A stretch of 12,740 nt of DNA, taken from TMED69 sp964642505 (GTDB lineage: Bacteria > Pseudomonadota > Gammaproteobacteria > Ga0077536). The first letter of the stretch is position 1; each line of letters starts with the position of its first letter. The DNA lies in the NCBI GenBank assembly GCA_964642505.1, contig CAZXQY010000075.1:1-12740 (forward strand), given 5' to 3'. The position numbers and the translations under genes were made by a program. Below the pieces are notes generated by a model, which saw only the letters and a program-made list of their open reading frames with translations, searched no databases and had not been told where the DNA came from. Below, one piece after another: positions 7,530-12,740 of this stretch.

Positions 7530-8702
7530 TTAAATCACCACTAACTCGGCTCTCAGACTTCCAGATCGCCGCAATGCTTCTAGAATCGCTATCAAAGACG
7601 AGGGAGTTGCACCAACTTGATTAACTGCGTCAACTATTTCTTGCAGTTCAATCCCTGGCTTAAACAGAAACATCTTGTTATCTGGCTCGTCAATTTGAAT
7701 ATCGACATTTTGGACAGCCTGCGTTTGCCCGCCTTGTGCGAGTGCCCCAGCCTGACTCACTTCATTTGTGGCAGATATTCGGACACTAATAGTGCCGTGT
7801 GTTACGGCGGCAGCTGTTACCCTTACACTTCGGTTGATTACCGCGGTACCTGTCCTTGAATTAATAACCACTCGTGCGGGCGGCTCCCCGGGTTCTACCT
7901 CCAGATTCTCTATCATGCTCATGAAACTTACTCTTTGTGTCAAATCTCTTGGAGCTTTTACTGCCACTGACACCCCATCTACAGCGCTAGCCACACCAGG
8001 TCCAAAAGTTTCATTTATTACACCGGTGAGAGCGTTCGCTGTTGAAAAATCCCCATCTTTAACATTGAGCACAATATGTTCCGACTTATCGAAAGGTGTT
8101 TCTATCATTTTTTCGAGAATTCCTCCATTAGGAATTCGACCTGAAGTTGCTACACCTATCTGAACACTGGTACCTGCCCCTTCTGCACCGGCAGCCATCA
8201 CTGTCAATCCGCCTTGTGCCAATGCATAGATAGAACCATCCACGCCGCGCAGAGGAGAAAGTAAAAGACTACCTCCCCGCAAACTTTCAGATTTACCTAT
8301 AGCCGATACATTCACATCGAATTTCTGTCCTGGTTTAGCGAACGGCGGTACTTCCGCTGTGACCATAACGGCAGCAACATTATCTACCTCTAGGTCTTTC
8401 TTAACATTTTGTTTGATGTCATTAGCAATTTCGGTTCGGAGATCATAGTCTGATACGGGACCATCAACGGCGACTCCTAGCCCAGAAAGCATGGTTTTAA
8501 GACTTTGACCTGCTATTGGCAGATCTTTCCCGTCTCCAGTTCCCGCCAAACCAACAACCAATCCATAGCCCACAAGATGATTTGATCGCACTCCCGCAAC
8601 GTCAGCTATATCTTTCACTCTATCGGCAAATAGTTGAGCGTTGGTAAACATCAACAGTAAGAAAGTTGGAAAAATCCGCTTTTTGATCCATTTTTTTTTC
8701 AT
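7530..8702 (-). CDS. flgI: Flagellar P-ring protein FlgI
   Basis: FlgI forms the P ring around the rod in the periplasm and is exported by the Sec system. The start at 8702 is chosen over the longer open frame beginning at 8747. It has a strong GAAGGAA site eight bases upstream, it does not overlap flgH, and it begins with a classic signal peptide, MKKKWIKKRIFPTFLLLMF, then TNAQLFA with likely cleavage before DRVKDIA. That gives 390 residues against 365 in E. coli. Family motifs seen include DIADVAGVRSNHLVGYGLVV, GLAGTGDGKD, VPPFAKPGQKFDVNVSAIG, SLRGGSLLLSPLRGVDG, PARVVINSRTGTAVI and the C-terminal region LQEIVDAVNQVGATPSSLIA. The stop TAA is followed by one base and then the ATG of flgJ, which suggests translational coupling. 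Confidence 0.97.
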   Translation of the reverse strand: MKKKWIKKRIFPTFLLLMFTNAQLFADRVKDIADVAGVRSNHLVGYGLVVGLAGTGDGKDLPIAGQSLKTMLSGLGVAVDGPVSDYDLRTEIANDIKQNVKKDLEVDNVAAVMVTAEVPPFAKPGQKFDVNVSAIGKSESLRGGSLLLSPLRGVDGSIYALAQGGLTVMAAGAEGAGTSVQIGVATSGRIPNGGILEKMIETPFDKSEHIVLNVKDGDFSTANALTGVINETFGPGVASAVDGVSVAVKAPRDLTQRVSFMSMIENLEVEPGEPPARVVINSRTGTAVINRSVRVTAAAVTHGTISVRISATNEVSQAGALAQGGQTQAVQNVDIQIDEPDNKMFLFKPGIELQEIVDAVNQVGATPSSLIAILEALRRSGSLRAELVVI

Positions 8703-8710
8703 CAAAACAC

Positions 8711-8717
8711 TTCCTTC
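8711..8717 (-). promoter_or_regulatory. Ribosome-binding site deciding the flgI start
   Basis: GAAGGAA lies eight bases before the ATG at 8700-8702. The two upstream in-frame ATGs (8745-8747 and 8724-8726) have no comparable site and would add residues ahead of a complete Sec signal peptide. This supports the shorter FlgI. Confidence 0.75.
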
Positions 8718-8734
8718 TTTCGTCATGCTGGGTT

Positions 8735-9430
8735 TTAGAAAGGCCATGCACTATACAACAGCCTAGTTCCCCAACCCGGCTTAGAGGCTTTAGCTAAGTC
8801 TCCAGTTCCTCGATATGAAAATTGGGCATTAGCTATTCTGTTAGATAAGACAGTATTATCAGGTTGTATATCTGAAGGCCGAATAACACCTTTTAATTGA
8901 ATAAATTCACTACCTTCGGTTAGGGCTAATTGCTTTTCACCGAAAATAACCAAATTGCCATTTTCCATAACGTCAACTACCGTCGAAGAAATAGAACCTG
9001 TTAAGCTAGCATTTTGTCCGCTAACCCCAGTGCCAGAGTTGGTTATTGTAGCCCCATTTGTTTTCAGTCCTTGAAAGAGTTTAGCGCCCGGCACTAAGTT
9101 AAGAGCCCCATTTGCAGCGCCCACTCCAAGAACGTCGTTAGTGCTCGCTCTATTTGTTTCTACGTTGTTACTTCTAGACGCCTGAGTCGCTTCCAATAAG
9201 AGAACCGTGATCAAATCTCCTACTTTCAAATCACCCACCCGATAGGTTCGTTTGCTGCCCAACAAACCAATTCCGTTATCAAAAACAGAACCTGTCACTC
9301 GTTTTTCTTCGGCCCTAGGGATAGGTTGAATCGGTGCAAACTCCGCGGTGGGATTTAAGTTAGGTTGAGTTGCGCATCCACCTATTCCAAAAGCAAGAAG
9401 TATAATCAGCAGCAAAAAAATAAAATTCAT
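8735..9430 (-). CDS. flgH: Flagellar L-ring lipoprotein FlgH
   Basis: FlgH assembles the L ring in the outer membrane, a bushing around the distal rod. It has 231 residues (232 in E. coli). A lipoprotein signal peptide is clear: a short hydrophobic stretch and the lipobox GIGGC, with the modified Cys at residue 19. The residue after Cys is Ala, compatible with transfer to the outer membrane. Family motifs visible are SVFDNGIGLLGSKRTYRVGD, GDLITVLLLEATQASRS, ENGNLVIFGEKQLALTEGSE, GVIRPSDIQPDNTVLSNRIA and the conserved end GWGTRLLYSAWPF. The start is served by AGGA about ten bases upstream, which contains the flgG stop codon. The stop precedes the preferred flgI start by 32 bp. Identity is certain. 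Confidence 0.98.
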   Translation of the reverse strand: MNFIFLLLIILLAFGIGGCATQPNLNPTAEFAPIQPIPRAEEKRVTGSVFDNGIGLLGSKRTYRVGDLKVGDLITVLLLEATQASRSNNVETNRASTNDVLGVGAANGALNLVPGAKLFQGLKTNGATITNSGTGVSGQNASLTGSISSTVVDVMENGNLVIFGEKQLALTEGSEFIQLKGVIRPSDIQPDNTVLSNRIANAQFSYRGTGDLAKASKPGWGTRLLYSAWPF

Positions 9431-9442
9431 AAAAATAAATTC

Positions 9443-10228
9443 CTAGAGATTGTTATTCAAGAACCGTAACATTCCATCCGCAGCAGCGATGGCTTTTGAA
9501 TTCACCTCGTAAGCTCTTTGAGTTTCTATCATATTGACCATCTCTTCGACTACATTGACGTTAGAAGCTTCTAAAGTCCCTTGCATTAAAAAACCATTAC
9601 CATTCTCTCCTGGCGTACCAACTATCACGTCTCCACTAGAGTTCGTTTCACGCAAAAGGTTTCTACCCATTGGCATTAAACCAGAGTTGTTAACAAAACG
9701 AGCAATTTGTAATTGTCCTACCTGAACATCTCCCTGTCCTGCCTCGAGCTCGGCACTAACTGTGCCATCTCTACCTATCGTAATGCTCTGAGCGTTCTGG
9801 GGAATAATTAATTGCGGGATTAAAGGTTCTCCACCCGCAGTAACCACTTCACCTTCCTGGGATAATTTGAAAGACCCATCTCGCGAGTATGCGATCGTTC
9901 CATCGAATAATTGGATCTGAAAATAACCATCACCACTTATAGCTATATCAAGTGCATTTTCGGTAGAAATCATATTACCTTGATGGTGAAGCTTTTCAGT
10001 CGCGACAACTCGAGTTCCAGTTCCTAGCATCAACCCAGTTGGCGTCTCGTTATCAGCATCGGTCTGGCCTCCAGCCTGAATAATGTTTTGATAGATTAAA
10101 TCTTCGAAAACCGCACGATCTTTTTTATAACCCGTCGTATTGACGTTCGCTAGATTGTTAGAAATAACTGTCATGCGGGTGTTCTGTGCACTAAGTCCTG
10201 TTTTTGCTACCCATAAGGATGCGTCCAT
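9443..10228 (-). CDS. flgG: Flagellar distal rod protein FlgG
   Basis: FlgG forms the distal rod, which runs through the P and L rings and joins the hook. It has 261 residues (260 in E. coli) and is strongly conserved. The N-terminus has the rod signature VISNNLANVNTTGYKKDRAV (residues 21-40), the middle has ALDIAISGDGYFQI and YSRDGSFKLSQEGEVVT, and the C-terminus has GTLEASNVNVVEEMVNMIET followed by QRAYEVNSKAIAAADGML. The start has AGGAG six bases upstream. The TAG stop lies inside the TAGGAA ribosome-binding site of flgH, and the gap is only 12 bp, so translation of the pair is probably coupled. Nothing is missing from the family core. Confidence 0.98.
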   Translation of the reverse strand: MDASLWVAKTGLSAQNTRMTVISNNLANVNTTGYKKDRAVFEDLIYQNIIQAGGQTDADNETPTGLMLGTGTRVVATEKLHHQGNMISTENALDIAISGDGYFQIQLFDGTIAYSRDGSFKLSQEGEVVTAGGEPLIPQLIIPQNAQSITIGRDGTVSAELEAGQGDVQVGQLQIARFVNNSGLMPMGRNLLRETNSSGDVIVGTPGENGNGFLMQGTLEASNVNVVEEMVNMIETQRAYEVNSKAIAAADGMLRFLNNNL

Positions 10229-10267
10229 TTCCGTCTCCTATTTAGTGAATTTCTTTTAGTTTCTTAA

Positions 10268-11038
10268 TTACGATACTCGCATCATTGTAGCGCCCGATTG
10301 GTCGTTATCTTTTGACTCTTTAATGACATTGACTTGCGCTTCAAAAGATCGGCTAAAATCTATTAGACGTACCATAGCTTCAATCGGGCTAACATTGCTC
10401 CCTTCCAAAACGCCAGTTTGGATTCCGATAGGATTTGGACCATTTTCGAAATCACCACCATTACCATTTGAACCCTGAGCTTCATACAAACCATCTTTTC
10501 GTCTAACTAATACCTGTTCACTTGAATCTCTCAACATCAGTTGACCTATTGGTATAGCTTCACCCTCTGGCTCGTCTGGAAACGCCGCGTTAACAGTACC
10601 ATCGTTAGCAATAGAAATCGTAGTTTGTGGTGGGACAACAATCGCCGCTCCACCTTCCCCTGCTACTTCTAATCCATCACCAGTCATTAACGTTCCGTCA
10701 CCATCAATCTTCAAATCTCCTCTTCTTGTGAAACCGATTTGCCCGTTATCCGATCGTACTCCCAACACAGTTTGGTCTTGCATTGAGATATCTAAAGCCC
10801 TACCCGTTTCTATCTGAGCCCCGGGTCTCAGGTCGACAACATTAGAGTGCTGAACAACTGGTTGATACCGAGTTTGATATCCATAATCAGCTGTTACTTT
10901 AACGGACCGTAGTAGGACATGGTCAAAACTCTTTTTGAATCCAGGCGTTGATGTATTAGCCAAATCATTAGTCAACTGAGCTCTGATTGTCCCCTGAGTT
11001 TTTGCTGCCGCTAACGATTGAAATAATAATCTGTCCAT
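10268..11038 (-). CDS. flgF: Flagellar proximal rod protein FlgF
   Basis: FlgF is a proximal rod subunit crossing the periplasm. It is exported by the flagellar type III system, and no signal peptide is seen. The 256-residue length matches the family (about 250). The N-terminal rod motif is present as LTNDLANTSTPGFKKSF (residues about 23-39), and the C-terminal helix as GVLEGSNVSPIEAMVRLIDF. The central part has the FlgF/FlgG beta-domain signs LDISMQDQTVLGV and FTRRGDLKIDGDG. The start ATG is preceded by a good ribosome-binding site, GAGG eight to nine bases upstream. An out-of-frame ATG lies a few bases before it. flgF sits 27 bp after flgE and 39 bp before flgG, within the same transcript. 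FlgF is told from FlgG by its less conserved motifs and by gene order. Confidence 0.95.
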   Translation of the reverse strand: MDRLLFQSLAAAKTQGTIRAQLTNDLANTSTPGFKKSFDHVLLRSVKVTADYGYQTRYQPVVQHSNVVDLRPGAQIETGRALDISMQDQTVLGVRSDNGQIGFTRRGDLKIDGDGTLMTGDGLEVAGEGGAAIVVPPQTTISIANDGTVNAAFPDEPEGEAIPIGQLMLRDSSEQVLVRRKDGLYEAQGSNGNGGDFENGPNPIGIQTGVLEGSNVSPIEAMVRLIDFSRSFEAQVNVIKESKDNDQSGATMMRVS

Positions 11039-11065
11039 CCCATGTTACCTCTTAACGAATTTCAT

Positions 11066-12740
11066 TTAGCCTCTGATGTTAATAATCGTTTGAGTCAAAG
11101 AACTACTCGTCTCAATTGCTTTAGCATTGGCTTGGAAGTTTCGTTGCGCCGTTATCAGGTCGACTAGTTCCGCTGTCAAATCCACATTTGATCTTTCCAT
11201 AGCACCTGCTCGAATCGTTCCAAAACCGGCTGAACCAGGCTCCCCATAAGTAGCAGCACCAGATTCAGAAGTTTCGAAGAAACTACTATCTCCCATCTGG
11301 CGCAAGCCTTTCGGTGTTGAAAAGTTCGATAGAATAATTTTACCTAATGAAGCCTGTGAACCATTTGAGTAACTAGCCACAACCAAGCCATCATCATTAA
11401 TTGTCAGTCCTACTAAGTCACCTTCAGGTGCTCCGTTCTGCGAGCTATTTAATACGGCGAATGGGCTATTAAACTGTGTACTGTTGTTGTAATTGACCCC
11501 AATGTCTTCCCCTGTCACGGTGCTACTCTTGAGATTAGCTACTCCTATAGGTGAAACCAAGGTACCACTAGTGTCGAAGGTCAGCTCACCTTTATCGAGA
11601 AAGATAGGCGTCCAATAAGGAATATCATCCTCATCGAAATCTCCTTTATCCAACGTCTCATTCCAATTACCGGTTTTATCTTGAGAGACATAAACTTCAC
11701 TAGTCCCGATGGTATCGGGAACCAATGCGATATAAGTTGACGGTTCACCGAAACCAGCCTCAATATCTTCCAATCCCCAATCAGCGTGGCCGGCGATCTG
11801 GATGAAGGATGTGTCTGTTGCAGTCGAACCAGTAAAAGTCAGTCTCTCCTCATCTTCATTAAAGCCCACTTCTATGCCTGAGACGGTCCGACCCAGTGAA
11901 TCAGCCATAAGATTAATTTTATCCTCTAGATGTTGAGTAAACGTACCAATCGAGTAAGCTTTTTGTTCAAGCTCAATCTGAGCTGATATACCGTCAACAA
12001 TAACCGTAAGAGATTTATTGTCTTGCGTCACCTCAAAAGATTTTCGAGGATCCACACCCATCGGCGACCCGATTACTACGGCTGGTGACGAAGCCTTACC
12101 CCGAACCGCTGGTAAATTGTTTACGAGAGACAATTGAGCTTTCACTTCATAAGAAATTGCAGCAGATGTCATACCTAATAGGTCTTGCGATAACGTGCTC
12201 GGAGTTTCTATTTTTAAACTTGAAGAGTCACCAGTAGTTCCTGAACCAATCGAAAAAGTACCGCCACTATATGACACTGTGATTCCTTGATTTTGATCAT
12301 TTGCTGGCCGCAAAGAGCTGCCGTTGGGGAGCACATTCGTCAAAAGTGTTTCTCTATCATCCTGGTCTAAAGGATTCAGAAGTGTTCCTAGCGTACCGTT
12401 TGTAAAATCTGCTTGTCCTACGCCCAAGACTGCATTATTTACACCGCTGACATCCCCTGTACTGATCCATAGCTTATCAACCTTGGCATCTACGGTTTGA
12501 TTAAATCGGATTGATTGGTTAGCCATGTCATAACTGAGCTCTATGTCAGAAAAATCGGGCTTATTCAACTTCAATGTGTGGTTTGCCGAACTGCCCGCGG
12601 CTGTAAGATTAAGCGCCGCACCGGTCTGCGTTGCAGCTAAAGTGATATTGTCCCCTGCTACTGACTTGACGTAATAATGTTTGTTCGGATCAAGGCCAGC
12701 AACTGATGTTGCAACTGCAGCTTTTACGTATCTGTGGTTT
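11066..12740 (-). CDS. flgE: Flagellar hook protein FlgE, 5'-incomplete
   Basis: FlgE polymerises into the hook, the universal joint outside the outer membrane. The frame stays open to the window edge, giving 557 visible codons, so the N-terminus is missing. The in-frame TTG at 12572-12574 is not the real start, because 55 more sense codons precede it. The last 100 residues are diagnostic: FSTPKGLRQMGDSSF, then GFGTIRAGAMERSNVDLTAEL and LITAQRNFQANAKAIETSS, the C-terminal flagellar rod/hook motif. A segment with PYWTPIFLDKGELTFD (about 240 residues from the C-terminus) is the usual FlgE core. Upstream lie a beta-rich segment with SGIEVGFNEDEERLTFTGS and GHADWGLED, and at the edge a repeat-like unit. 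E. coli FlgE is 402 residues in total, so this one is clearly expanded in the surface domains. Stop is TAA, 27 bp before flgF. Confidence 0.95.
   Translation of the reverse strand, partial: NHRYVKAAVATSVAGLDPNKHYYVKSVAGDNITLAATQTGAALNLTAAGSSANHTLKLNKPDFSDIELSYDMANQSIRFNQTVDAKVDKLWISTGDVSGVNNAVLGVGQADFTNGTLGTLLNPLDQDDRETLLTNVLPNGSSLRPANDQNQGITVSYSGGTFSIGSGTTGDSSSLKIETPSTLSQDLLGMTSAAISYEVKAQLSLVNNLPAVRGKASSPAVVIGSPMGVDPRKSFEVTQDNKSLTVIVDGISAQIELEQKAYSIGTFTQHLEDKINLMADSLGRTVSGIEVGFNEDEERLTFTGSTATDTSFIQIAGHADWGLEDIEAGFGEPSTYIALVPDTIGTSEVYVSQDKTGNWNETLDKGDFDEDDIPYWTPIFLDKGELTFDTSGTLVSPIGVANLKSSTVTGEDIGVNYNNSTQFNSPFAVLNSSQNGAPEGDLVGLTINDDGLVVASYSNGSQASLGKIILSNFSTPKGLRQMGDSSFFETSESGAATYGEPGSAGFGTIRAGAMERSNVDLTAELVDLITAQRNFQANAKAIETSSSLTQTIINIRG
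12572..12703 (-). other. Adhesin/phage-tail-like beta unit inside FlgE
   Basis: Reading on from the FlgE frame, the edge of the window encodes VAGLDPNKHYYVKSVAGDN, then ITLAATQTGAALNLTAAGSS and NHTL. This VxGL...YYVxSVxGxxITLA...G.ALxLTAxG...HTL pattern resembles short beta units recurrent in large bacterial surface proteins and some phage tail proteins. The resemblance is recalled from general knowledge and was not searched. It probably forms part of an exposed domain inserted in the hook subunit. Further copies may lie upstream, outside the window. Confidence 0.5.

Noticed and set aside
7768..8163. 131-codon open frame on the plus strand inside flgI
   Set aside because: It lies wholly antisense to a conserved gene, has no recognisable product, and is best explained as a shadow frame.
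8703..8747. Longer FlgI reading frame starting at 8747 and overlapping flgH by 13 bp
   Set aside because: No good ribosome-binding site, and it would add 15 residues before an intact Sec signal peptide; the ATG at 8702 fits better.
12572..12574. TTG as a possible start of a separate 502-residue gene
   Set aside because: The frame stays open for 55 further codons to the window end and the product lacks the FlgE N-terminal motif, so it is an internal Leu codon.

Overview
This window is a flagellar axial-structure locus read entirely from the minus strand. In transcription order (high to low coordinates) it holds flgE (5' end outside the window), flgF, flgG, flgH, flgI, flgJ, flgK, flgL, fliD, a 50-codon membrane-protein ORF and a DUF1566-type lipoprotein gene. 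The L-ring (FlgH) and P-ring (FlgI) genes show a Gram-negative cell with an outer membrane. The gene order and a promoter matching the enterobacterial/pseudomonad FliA (sigma-28) consensus point to a gammaproteobacterium, probably aquatic or marine and AT-leaning. The exact lineage cannot be fixed from this sequence. FlgJ lacks the muramidase domain usual in the best-studied gammaproteobacteria.

Right part (7115-12740): flgE to flgJ encode the hook, proximal and distal rod, L ring, P ring and the rod-cap/scaffold protein. They are packed with gaps of 1 to about 40 bp, and several stop codons lie in or beside the next gene's ribosome-binding site, so they almost certainly form one transcript. 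Middle part (2499-7059): flgK and flgL encode the two hook-filament junction proteins. Both are much longer than their enterobacterial counterparts and share a beta-rich module of about 70 residues that looks duplicated between them. flgE is also enlarged and carries an adhesin/phage-tail-like repeat unit at the window edge.

Left part (1-2498): a 165-bp gap after flgL holds a strong sigma-28-type promoter followed by a perfect 9-bp inverted repeat, then fliD (filament cap). This gives fliD its own late promoter, separate from the hook-basal-body transcript. No flagellin, flaG or fliS gene sits next to fliD here, which is unusual. After fliD come a tiny single-helix membrane protein and a DUF1566 lipoprotein with Asp at +2 of the mature protein. 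Neither belongs to the standard flagellar set.

Together the genes build the flagellum from rod to cap: FlgJ helps rod assembly, FlgF/FlgG form the rod, FlgI/FlgH the bushings, FlgE the hook, FlgK/FlgL the adaptor and FliD the cap. No RNA gene, insertion sequence, CRISPR array or origin was seen.
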